Below, piece by piece: positions 1-6,336 of a stretch of 8,485 bases of DNA. The position numbers were made by a program, and so were the translations under genes. The stretch's first letter is position 1. Each line of letters opens with the position of its first letter. The notes below the pieces were generated by a model. It was not told the origin of the DNA. It searched no databases and was given only the letters and a program-made list of their open reading frames with translations. The DNA comes from an uncultured Collinsella sp. (GTDB lineage: Bacteria; Actinomycetota; Coriobacteriia; Coriobacteriales; Coriobacteriaceae), in the NCBI GenBank assembly GCA_900550595.1, contig URTB01000050.1, positions 1-8,485 on the forward strand, in the 5' to 3' direction.

Positions 1-1316
1 TGGAGTGGACCATCGCCGTGGCCATCATCGCGGTCTCGGCCGTCGTCGGCGTGCTTATGGGCCTCACTATGCCCAAATTCAAAAAGATGCAGAGCTTTGT
101 GGACCGCGTGAACCTTACCGCCCGCGAGCTGCTCGACGGCCTTATGCCTATCCGCTCGTTCAACCGCGAGGAGCATGAGCTCGAGCGTTTTGACAAGGCT
201 TCGCTCGACCTGATGACCACGCAGCTCTACACCAACCGCGCCATGAGCTTTATGATGCCGCTCATGATGCTGGTCATGAATTGCATCACCGTGCTTATCG
301 TCTGGTTTGGCGCGCAGGGCGTGTCCGACGGCGTGATGCAGGTCGGCAACATGATGGCGTTTATCTCCTACACCATGCAGATCGTCATGGCGTTTATGAT
401 CCTCACCATGGTTTCGGTCATCCTGCCCCGCGCCGAGGTCGCAGCCGAGCGCGTGGAAGAGGTCATCACCTGCCCCACGAGCATCAACGACCCCTCCTCG
501 CCCAAACTGCCCGCGACCAGCGCGTCACGCGGTGAGCTCACCTTCCGCGACGTGAGCTTCCAGTATCCCGATGCCCGCGCCGATGTCATCAGCGGCGTGA
601 ACTTCACCACGCATGCCGGTCAGATGCTCGGCATCATTGGCTCCACGGGCTCGGGCAAGTCCACGCTCGTGCAGCTGATTCCGCGCCTGTACGACGTCAC
701 AGGCGGCAGCATTTCACTCGACGGCATCGACGTGCGTGACATGACCCTTTCCGAGCTACGCCGCCGTATTGGTTATATCCCGCAGCAGGGTCGCCTGTTC
801 TCGGGCACCGTCGAGAGCAACCTCAAGTTTGCCGGCGATATGGTGAGTGACGAGGATATGCGCCAGGCGGCACGCGTCGCCCAGGCGGAGGACTTTATCG
901 CCGAGCGCGAGGGCGGCTACGACTCCCCCATCAGCCAGGGCGGATCCAATGTCTCGGGCGGCCAGCGCCAGCGCCTGGCCATCGCCCGCGCGCTGGCCAA
1001 AAAGCCCGAGGTCGTGGTGTTCGATGACTCGTTTAGTGCCCTCGACTACAAGACCGACGCGCGCCTGCGCGAGGAGCTGGCCAAAAACGTTACCGACGCC
1101 GCACTCGTGGTCGTGGCCCAGCGCATCGCGACCATCATGCACGCCGACCAGATTATCGTGCTCGACGACGGCCACGTGGTGGGCACTGGCACACACGAGG
1201 AGCTGCTGCACAGCTGCCCGGCGTACCTGGAGATCGCACAGTCGCAGCTTTCAGCCGAGGAGCTGGGGCTTACCCAAGAAGAAATTGCAGCCGTCATGGA
1301 AGGAGGCGAGCGCTAA
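1..1316 (+). CDS. ABC exporter subunit with degenerate ATPase site (5' partial)
   Basis: This is the C-terminal part of a type IV ABC exporter half-transporter, with the last membrane helices followed by a nucleotide-binding domain. The frame is open from base 3, so the true start lies upstream and the GTG at 18 is probably internal. About 437 residues are visible where a full subunit usually has 570-600. Motifs seen: Walker A GSTGSGKST at bases 639-665, Q-loop YIPQQ, signature VSGGQ, Walker B ending FDD (bases 1020-1028) and a D-loop SALD. Two catalytic positions are non-canonical: the Glu after Walker B is Asp, and the switch His is Gln (AQRIATI, codon 1119-1121). This pattern is known from the degenerate partner of heterodimeric exporters such as TM287/288 and LmrCD. 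The stop overlaps the next gene's ATG by one base (TAATG), so the two are probably co-translated. The substrate cannot be told; drug or lipid export is a family-level guess. Confidence 0.93.
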   Translation, partial: EWTIAVAIIAVSAVVGVLMGLTMPKFKKMQSFVDRVNLTARELLDGLMPIRSFNREEHELERFDKASLDLMTTQLYTNRAMSFMMPLMMLVMNCITVLIVWFGAQGVSDGVMQVGNMMAFISYTMQIVMAFMILTMVSVILPRAEVAAERVEEVITCPTSINDPSSPKLPATSASRGELTFRDVSFQYPDARADVISGVNFTTHAGQMLGIIGSTGSGKSTLVQLIPRLYDVTGGSISLDGIDVRDMTLSELRRRIGYIPQQGRLFSGTVESNLKFAGDMVSDEDMRQAARVAQAEDFIAEREGGYDSPISQGGSNVSGGQRQRLAIARALAKKPEVVVFDDSFSALDYKTDARLREELAKNVTDAALVVVAQRIATIMHADQIIVLDDGHVVGTGTHEELLHSCPAYLEIAQSQLSAEELGLTQEEIAAVMEGGER

Positions 1317-3172
1317 TGGCAGACGAGACCAAGACTCAGATTCCCAAGCCCACCCGCCGGCGCGGTCCTATGGGCCGTATGGGTGGCATGGGCCGCGGCG
1401 AAAAGGCCAAGGACTTTAAAGGCACCATGAGGCAGCTGCTCGGCTATATCGGCCAGCACAAGATTGCCGTGTTTGCTGCCGTCGCCTTTGCCGTGTGCTC
1501 GGTCATCTTTAACATTGTGGGGCCCAAGGTGCTCGGCCAGGTTACCACCAAACTGTTCGAAGGCCTGGTTGCCAAGGTCAACGGCACCGGCGACGTCGAC
1601 TTTGACTGGATCGCCAAGACGCTCGGCTTTTTGCTCTGCCTGTATCTGGCAAGCTCTGTTTGCAGCCTCATCCAGGGCTGGCTCATGACCGGCGTCACGC
1701 AAAAGATCTGCTATCGCATGCGCAAGGAGATCGCCGCCAAGATCGCTGTCGTTCCAATGAGCTACTTCAACGGCCACAGCAAGGGCGACGTGCTCAGCCG
1801 CATCACCAACGACGTCGATACGCTGGGCCAGTCGCTCAACCAGAGCGTGACCCAGCTCATCACGTCGGTGACGCAGATTATCGGCGTGCTCGTCATGATG
1901 CTGTCGATCAGCCTGCCGCTCACCGGCGTCACCGTGCTCACGCTGCCGGCCGCCGCGATTATCCTGACCGTAATGATTCACTTCTCGCAGCCATACTTCC
2001 GAGAGCAGCAGCAGGTTCTGGGTGCCGTCAACGGCATTATCGAGGAGGATTTTGCCGGCCAGAACGTTATTCAGGTGTTCGACCGCGCCGAGGCCTCAAT
2101 CGAGGAGTTCGACCGTCAAAACGACCGCCTCTTTATTAGTGGCTGGCGCTCGCAGTTCCTGTCGGGCCTGATGATGCCGCTTATGAGCTTGGTGGGCAAC
2201 ATGGGCTACGTGGGCGTCGTCGTGGTGGGCGCGCAGCTCGCACTGACCGGCAATGCCACGCCCGGCGACATCCAGAGCTTTATCCAGTACGTTCGCAACT
2301 TTACGCAACCCGTGCAGCAGCTGGGCAACGTGAGCAACACGATGCAATCGATGGCCGCTGCCACCGAGCGCGTCTTTGAGTTCCTGGCCGCGCCCGAGGA
2401 GGAGCAGAAGGCCGACGCGCAGATTCCCGAAAAGCGCCCCGGTCACGTGGAGTTTGACCATGTCAAGTTTGGCTACACGCCCGACAAGACCATCATCCAC
2501 GACTTTAGCTGCGAGGCGCAGCCCGGCCAGACCATCGCCATCGTCGGCCCCACCGGCGCCGGCAAGACCACGCTCATCAAGCTGCTGCAGCGCTTCTACG
2601 ATGTGGACGGCGGTTCGCTGCGCGTCGAGGGTGTCGACGTGCGCGACTGGGACCGCGCGGCACTTCGCGGCGAGTTTGCCATGGTACTGCAGGATACCTG
2701 GCTGTTTAACGGCACCATCCGCGAGAACATCCGTTACGGACGCCCCGATGCGAGCGATGCCGAGGTCGAAGCCGCCGCACGCGCCGCACGCTGCGACCAC
2801 TTTATCCATACGCTCGCCGGCGGCTACGACTTTATGATTAACGAGGAGGGCACTAACCTGTCGCAGGGTCAGCGCCAGCTCGTGACCATCGCCCGTGCCA
2901 TTTTGGCCGACCGCCCGGCGCTGATTCTGGACGAGGCGACCTCCAACGTCGATACCCGCACCGAGGAGCTCATCCAGCGCGCCATGGATGCGCTGATGCA
3001 GGGCCGTACCAGCTTTGTTATCGCGCACCGCCTGTCCACGATCCGCAACGCCGACGTAATCTTGGTGATCCGCGACGGCGACATCGTCGAGAAGGGCACA
3101 CACGACGAGCTGCTCGCCCAAGGAGGCTTCTACGCCGACCTGTACAACTCGCAGTTCGACGAGGCGGCGTAG
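1316..3172 (+). CDS. ABC exporter subunit with canonical ATPase site
   Basis: This is a complete 618-residue half-transporter and the likely partner of the preceding subunit in a heterodimeric exporter. Residues 1-36 form an Arg/Gly/Met-rich cytoplasmic tail. A membrane domain follows, with clear hydrophobic segments near 50-70, 104-124, 180-200, 205-224 and 287-308, and an ATPase domain lies at about 375-618. Motifs: Walker A GPTGAGKTT (411-419), Q459, signature LSQGQ (515-519), Walker B with D539 and catalytic E540, D-loop SNVD, and switch H571. All hydrolysis residues that the upstream protein lacks are present here. The LSQGQ signature is also seen in TM288-type subunits. The start follows AAGGAGG (1300-1306) with a 9-base spacer and overlaps the previous stop by one base. 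The unit ends at a strong terminator. The partner assignment rests on gene overlap and complementary motifs; the substrate is unknown. Confidence 0.95.
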   Translation: MADETKTQIPKPTRRRGPMGRMGGMGRGEKAKDFKGTMRQLLGYIGQHKIAVFAAVAFAVCSVIFNIVGPKVLGQVTTKLFEGLVAKVNGTGDVDFDWIAKTLGFLLCLYLASSVCSLIQGWLMTGVTQKICYRMRKEIAAKIAVVPMSYFNGHSKGDVLSRITNDVDTLGQSLNQSVTQLITSVTQIIGVLVMMLSISLPLTGVTVLTLPAAAIILTVMIHFSQPYFREQQQVLGAVNGIIEEDFAGQNVIQVFDRAEASIEEFDRQNDRLFISGWRSQFLSGLMMPLMSLVGNMGYVGVVVVGAQLALTGNATPGDIQSFIQYVRNFTQPVQQLGNVSNTMQSMAAATERVFEFLAAPEEEQKADAQIPEKRPGHVEFDHVKFGYTPDKTIIHDFSCEAQPGQTIAIVGPTGAGKTTLIKLLQRFYDVDGGSLRVEGVDVRDWDRAALRGEFAMVLQDTWLFNGTIRENIRYGRPDASDAEVEAAARAARCDHFIHTLAGGYDFMINEEGTNLSQGQRQLVTIARAILADRPALILDEATSNVDTRTEELIQRAMDALMQGRTSFVIAHRLSTIRNADVILVIRDGDIVEKGTHDELLAQGGFYADLYNSQFDEAA

Positions 3173-3205
3173 ATTCGGCCGCAGGGAACGAATGACGCCC
3201 GAGAA

Positions 3206-3243
3206 CGGGGGCGCAGGACAACCTGCGCCCCCGCTTTTATTTT
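3206..3243 (+). terminator. Intrinsic terminator of the ABC exporter operon
   Basis: A perfect 12-bp GC-rich stem (3206-3217 with 3222-3233) closes a 4-base ACAA loop and is followed by CTTTTATTT. It lies 33 bases after the stop of the second ABC gene. This is a textbook rho-independent terminator and separates the exporter operon from the DAHP synthase unit. Confidence 0.92.
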
Positions 3244-3342
3244 GCGGCCCTCGAACCGCCTCCCCCTGGGACCTGATTGACAGCCCCTTCCAAGCAACGT
3301 GGCATCATTCCATTCCAGGTCCAGCTGACGTTTCCCCAGATA

Positions 3343-3380
3343 AAACCTGCCAAAATAAACCTGTCCTTTTTGGCAGGTTT
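3343..3380. repeat. Inverted repeat with two competing left arms
   Basis: AAACCTGCCA at 3343-3352 is the exact reverse complement of TGGCAGGTTT at 3371-3380. A second near-copy of the left arm, AAACCTGTC at 3357-3365, can pair with the same right arm (9 bp, one G-U wobble, 6-base loop). The two hairpins therefore exclude each other. The element ends 15 bases before the -35 box of the DAHP synthase promoter. It could be a protein binding site, a structured RNA in read-through transcripts, or a dispersed intergenic repeat. Its ends resemble those of the palindrome at 4551-4650. Confidence 0.6.
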
Positions 3381-3395
3381 CGGGGTGACAAGGGC

Positions 3396-3424
3396 TTGCA
3401 CTTTAGCGTGCGACAGCGGATAAT
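3396..3424 (+). promoter_or_regulatory. Predicted sigma-70-type promoter of the DAHP synthase gene
   Basis: TTGCAC (3396-3401) and GATAAT (3419-3424) are separated by exactly 17 bases and lie close to the TTGACA/TATAAT consensus. Transcription would start near 3431, giving a leader of about 48 bases that ends in GAGGAGG (3467-3473), 5 bases before the ATG. No leader peptide with runs of aromatic codons was seen. A TTGACA also occurs at 3277-3282, but it lacks a convincing -10 partner. Confidence 0.72.
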
Positions 3425-3478
3425 GCCGAGCATTCGACAATCCGCTTATTGCTCTTTCTGTAGATTGAGGAGGCCCCT

Positions 3479-4510
3479 ATGGCCATGGAATTCAAACGCA
3501 GGCTGCCGATCCCCATGGAGATCCGCGAGGAAATGCCGCTTTCAGCCGAGCTTACCGCCAAAAAGCAGGCATTTGACGCCGAGGTCGCCAAAGTCTTCAC
3601 CGGCGAGGACGCACGCAAGGTGCTCATCATCGGCCCGTGCTCTGCCGACCGCGAGGACTCGGTACTTGAGTACATGAATCGTCTGGCCAAGACCGCCGAG
3701 GAGGTCAAGGACAAGCTCGTCATCATTCCGCGCGTCTACACCAATAAGCCGCGTACCAAGGGCACCGGTTACAAGGGCCTGCTGCACAACCCCAACCCCG
3801 AGGCTCCCGACGACCTACTCGAGGGCGTCAAGGCCATCCGCCATATGCACCTGCGCGTTATTGAGGAAACGGGCTTCTTTACCGCCGACGAGATGCTTTA
3901 TCCGTCCAACTACCAGTACCTCGTTGACCTGCTGAGCTATGTTGCCGTGGGCGCACGCTCGGTCGAGAACCAGGAGCATCGCCTGGTGTCGAGCGGCATT
4001 TCGGTGCCCGTCGGCATGAAGAATCCCACTGCCGGCTCTACCACCGTTATGCTCAACTCCATTTACGCCGCGCAGGCGCACCAGAGCTTCATCTTCCGCA
4101 ACTGGGAGGTCGAGTGCGACGGCAACCCGCTTGCGCACGCTGTCATGCGCGGCTACATCGGCCTCGACGGTCGCACCTACCCCAATTACCACTACGAGCA
4201 CCTGGAGCGCCTGGCCGAGCGCTATACCGAGCACGCCGGCTATGCCAATCCGGCAGCGGTCATCGACTGCAACCACGACAACTCGGGCAAGCGTCCGCTG
4301 GAGCAGTATCGCATTTGCAAGGAGGTGCTCGACAGCTGCCGCCGCAACGAGTCAATCTCCAAGCTGGTCAAGGGCTTTATGATCGAGTCCTACCTGGAGG
4401 ATGGCAACCAGCCGGTCGACGGCGGCGTCTTTGGTAAGTCGATCACCGACCCGTGCCTGGGCTGGGAAAAGACCGACTACCTCATCCACGAGATCGCGGA
4501 ACGTATTTAG
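3479..4510 (+). CDS. aroF: Class I (AroFGH-type) 3-deoxy-7-phosphoheptulonate synthase
   Basis: This enzyme condenses phosphoenolpyruvate and erythrose 4-phosphate to DAHP, the first step of the shikimate pathway to aromatic amino acids. The protein has 343 residues; E. coli AroG has 350. Active-site and metal positions align with AroG from memory: C54 in IGPCS, R85, K90 and R92 in RVYTNKPRT, R160 in GARS, K181 in GMKN, R224, H266, E303 and D324 in GKSITD. The start is the ATG after GAGGAGG (3467-3473); a second in-frame ATG lies two codons later. The gene stands alone behind its own promoter. The region matching AroG's phenylalanine-site loop (residues about 204-222) is roughly five residues shorter and differs in sequence, and the residue matching AroG Pro150 is Tyr145, while Gln146 is kept. 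Feedback control may therefore differ from AroG. The enzyme call is secure; the symbol is a family convention, because the aroF, aroG and aroH paralogs cannot be told apart here. Confidence 0.96.
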   Translation: MAMEFKRRLPIPMEIREEMPLSAELTAKKQAFDAEVAKVFTGEDARKVLIIGPCSADREDSVLEYMNRLAKTAEEVKDKLVIIPRVYTNKPRTKGTGYKGLLHNPNPEAPDDLLEGVKAIRHMHLRVIEETGFFTADEMLYPSNYQYLVDLLSYVAVGARSVENQEHRLVSSGISVPVGMKNPTAGSTTVMLNSIYAAQAHQSFIFRNWEVECDGNPLAHAVMRGYIGLDGRTYPNYHYEHLERLAERYTEHAGYANPAAVIDCNHDNSGKRPLEQYRICKEVLDSCRRNESISKLVKGFMIESYLEDGNQPVDGGVFGKSITDPCLGWEKTDYLIHEIAERI

Positions 4511-4536
4511 TTACGCGGTTTTACCAAACCGCGTAA
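4511..4536 (+). terminator. Hairpin directly after the DAHP synthase stop
   Basis: A perfect 11-bp inverted repeat (4511-4521 with 4526-4536, loop TACC) begins on the base after the stop codon. No T-run follows, so it is not a classic terminator. It may stabilise the 3' end or act together with the downstream palindrome, which does have a short T-tract. Confidence 0.5.
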
Positions 4537-4550
4537 CGACTCGACGCTGC

Positions 4551-4650
4551 AAACCCGCCAGAACGGCAATCTGCCTTTCAGCTTCGACGGCATTGACCAA
4601 AAGGTCAATGCCGCCTCGCTTCAAGGCACCTTGCTCGCTCTGGCGGGTTT
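4551..4650. repeat. 100-base palindromic element between convergent genes
   Basis: The whole segment can fold into one long hairpin. The outer stem pairs 4551-4562 with 4639-4650 (12 bp, perfect). Short stems follow at 4564-4569 with 4631-4637 (one bulge), 4572-4577 with 4623-4628, and 4580-4582 with 4618-4620. The tip is a perfect 11-bp stem, 4588-4598 with 4603-4613, closed by AAAA. I count 38 base pairs. The ends read AAACCCGCCA and TGGCGGGTTTT, so it could serve as a bidirectional terminator for the two convergent units. Its size and the CGCTG found on both sides (4545-4549 and 4652-4656) also fit a small mobile or REP-like element. No coding potential was seen. Confidence 0.65.
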
Positions 4651-4746
4651 TCGCTGACGTTTTTCGACCTGCATCGTTGCCAGGGTTGGCACCAATGACT
4701 AATGCGGTAACAAGCTACGTCAGTCCGCTTGACCGGCTGGGTTTCT

Positions 4747-4830
4747 GAGGTGCGGCAGATTCCCGTGAAAGAGGTGCGCCGCGTACTTTGGGTACGCAAG
4801 CGACGAATGAACGGGAAGGTGCCGTGCCTC
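4747..4830 (+). other. Long imperfect stem with inner hairpin; candidate structured RNA
   Basis: Bases 4747-4766 pair with 4811-4830: 16 Watson-Crick pairs, two G-U wobbles and two adjacent mismatches. Inside is a 6-bp hairpin, GCGTAC (4781-4786) with GTACGC (4792-4797). The wobbles work only in RNA copied as the + strand sequence. It lies just beyond the stop of aguA and downstream of the DAHP synthase gene. It could be a 3' UTR structure, a small RNA or an intergenic repeat. No promoter was found for it. Confidence 0.4.
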
Positions 4831-4844
4831 GGGAAGACAGACAG

Positions 4845-6050
4845 TTACGCCGAGGGTTCCTGCTGAGTAATGCAGTGGATATTTCCGCCACCGAAGACGA
4901 CCTGCTCGGACTGAACGCCGACGCACTTGTAGACGCCCTCGCCCCAGACCTCGTCGTAGATCTTCTGGAGCGTGTCAACGGCAAGCTGATCGTTCTCGTC
5001 GCCGTACTGCGGGACGATAACGCCGTGGTTGGTGACCAGGTAGTTCATGTAGGAGGCGATCAGCGGCTCGTCGGCGACGCGCGGCTCGGCGTTCTCGTCG
5101 GCGTCGATGGTGTCGCAGGAAGCCTGGTCCATGAACAGCGGGTTCACGGGCATGCAGAGCTTGTAGACCTTCATCTTGCGGCCTTTGGCGTCAACGGCGT
5201 TGGAGAGGGTCTCGTAGATGGCGTGGCACTGCTCGTAGAACGGATACTCGGGATCGTCAGTCCAGATGCAGGCCATGACGCCCGGAGCGATGAACGTGGC
5301 GACGTCATCGATGTGACCGTTGGTCTCCTCGGGGTCGATGCCCTCCTTGACCCAGATGACCTTCTCGACACCCAAATAATCCTTGAGGTGTTCGTCCATA
5401 TAGGCGCGAAGTTCCTCGCTCCAGGGCTCGAACTTCCTCTTGAACTTGGGCCAGATGGACTCGGGATCCTCTTCCTCCTCCAGAACCGCAGAGCAGGTGC
5501 GGCCCGGGGAAAGCAGGCACTGGTCGGTCACGACCACGGTACCTTCGCCGTCGACGGTGATGGAACCGCCCTCGAGGATCATATCATCGGGACGATAACG
5601 ACGACAGCCGGAAAGCTCAGCCATCTTAAGGGCGATCTGCTCGTCCTTGTCCCACGGGAAGTACAGGCCGTCGACAAGACCGCCATAAGCGTTGAAGTGC
5701 CAGTGATCGGCGCGCTTATCGCCCTTACCGTTGATAACAAAAGTGGCAGCGGTGTCGCGGAACCAAGCGTCGTCGGTGGTCATCTCGATAACGGAAACGT
5801 TCTCGTCTTCCTCAAAGACGGCCTTGCAGTTAGCGTAGTCGGCCTGGTTGGCGCATATGGTAACCGGGGTGAACTCGGCAATGGCGCGGGCGATGGCGGC
5901 ATACTGCTTCTGAGCCGGCTTGGCGCCATGGGCCCAGGTATCGGTGCGATGGGGCCAGCCCATCCACACGCGATCCTGCGGAGCGAACTCAGCAGGCATA
6001 AAGTAGCCGTCGGCCTTAGGGGTGGACTCGGACTCGGTGATCGTACGCAT
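4845..6050 (-). CDS. aguA: Agmatine deiminase
   Basis: This enzyme hydrolyses agmatine to N-carbamoylputrescine and ammonia in the agmatine-to-putrescine route and is probably cytoplasmic, as no signal peptide is visible. It belongs to the guanidine-modifying PAD_porph superfamily. Family landmarks: WMGWPHR (29-35), TTDDAWFRDT (91-100), HFNAYGG, ILEGGS (158-163), NGHIDD with H246, and GGGNIHCITQQEP near the end, which places the catalytic cysteine at C393. The protein has 401 residues, about 30 more than typical AguA; the extra length includes an acidic and basic stretch near 186-220. The start is the ATG at 6050-6048, because GGAGG (6062-6058) lies 7 bases upstream. The frame stays open a further 55 codons to 6215, but that extension is Arg/Pro-rich, unlike the family, and reflects GC-rich spacer. 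It lies downstream of a permease gene on the same strand. Putrescine carbamoyltransferase and carbamate kinase genes are not adjacent. Confidence 0.94.
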   Translation of the reverse strand: MRTITESESTPKADGYFMPAEFAPQDRVWMGWPHRTDTWAHGAKPAQKQYAAIARAIAEFTPVTICANQADYANCKAVFEEDENVSVIEMTTDDAWFRDTAATFVINGKGDKRADHWHFNAYGGLVDGLYFPWDKDEQIALKMAELSGCRRYRPDDMILEGGSITVDGEGTVVVTDQCLLSPGRTCSAVLEEEEDPESIWPKFKRKFEPWSEELRAYMDEHLKDYLGVEKVIWVKEGIDPEETNGHIDDVATFIAPGVMACIWTDDPEYPFYEQCHAIYETLSNAVDAKGRKMKVYKLCMPVNPLFMDQASCDTIDADENAEPRVADEPLIASYMNYLVTNHGVIVPQYGDENDQLAVDTLQKIYDEVWGEGVYKCVGVQSEQVVFGGGNIHCITQQEPSA

Positions 6051-6335
6051 AAGATTTCCTCCAAATCGAACGATCGCTTGCTGCAGGCGGGTTACCCGCA
6101 GCCTAAAACCAAGAGGTGGCGGACGCCCGTTCCCCGGCAAAGGTCGGGGCGCCCGGCGCCGGTTTTCACGGAGTCGCACCGGCAAGCGACGACGCAACCT
6201 GGCGCGCGGAGACAAAACGCACGAAGGATACGAAAGAGAGATTGGGGCGGGCGGTGGTTACCAGAGCTATCGCTCACACCCACCCCGGGGAATGGTCAAG
6301 TAGCGAGGAGGGTTGGAGCCCCGAATCCGGGTGCT
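6051..6335 (-). other. 285-base structured spacer between permease and aguA
   Basis: No credible gene lies here. In the direction of transcription it holds several hairpins. One sits on the permease stop (6316-6336). One is a three-way arrangement: an outer 8-bp stem (6244-6251 with 6279-6286, one G-U wobble in - strand RNA) enclosing two small hairpins (6264-6275 and 6255-6263). A 6-bp stem pairs 6158-6163 with 6178-6183. A 5-bp stem pairs 6132-6136 with 6145-6149. A GCGGG/CCCGC hairpin lies at 6086-6098. I could not match it to a riboswitch class. No strong internal promoter is evident. It may tune aguA expression relative to the permease, or carry an unrecognised RNA. Confidence 0.45.
6058..6062 (-). 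promoter_or_regulatory. Ribosome binding site that fixes the aguA start
   Basis: GGAGG on the - strand, 7 bases before the ATG at 6050, shows that the reading frame extending further upstream to 6215 is not the real N-terminus. Confidence 0.85.
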
Positions 6336-6336
6336 C
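6316..6336 (-). terminator. Weak hairpin at the end of the permease gene
   Basis: In - strand RNA, GAGC-A-CCCG pairs with CGGG-GCTC around a 4-base GATT loop, with one bulged A. It starts on the last base of the stop codon. No U-tract follows, so it is more likely a partial attenuator or mRNA-stabilising hairpin than a full terminator. Confidence 0.35.

Noticed and set aside
1313..1981. 222-codon - strand frame opposite the start of the second ABC gene
   Set aside because: It is His/Asp/Gly-rich antisense composition typical of shadow frames; no start signal or domain was seen.
2096..3121. 341-codon - strand frame opposite the second ABC gene
   Set aside because: It is the antisense shadow of a strongly supported ABC transporter gene, with no domain of its own.
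3277..3305. Possible extra promoter with a perfect TTGACA
   Set aside because: The hexamer at the right spacing (TGGCAT) matches TATAAT at only three positions, and a better promoter lies downstream at 3396-3424.
6051..6215. 55-residue N-terminal extension of AguA
   Set aside because: It is Arg/Pro-rich, unlike the family, and a strong ribosome binding site sits right before the internal ATG at 6050.
6116..6290. Resemblance of the spacer to cobalamin or T-box leader motifs (GGTGCGACTCCG, TGGTAACCACC)
   Set aside because: Only short fragments match. The B12-box, the full T-box sequence and the expected order of elements are absent, and the gene context does not fit.
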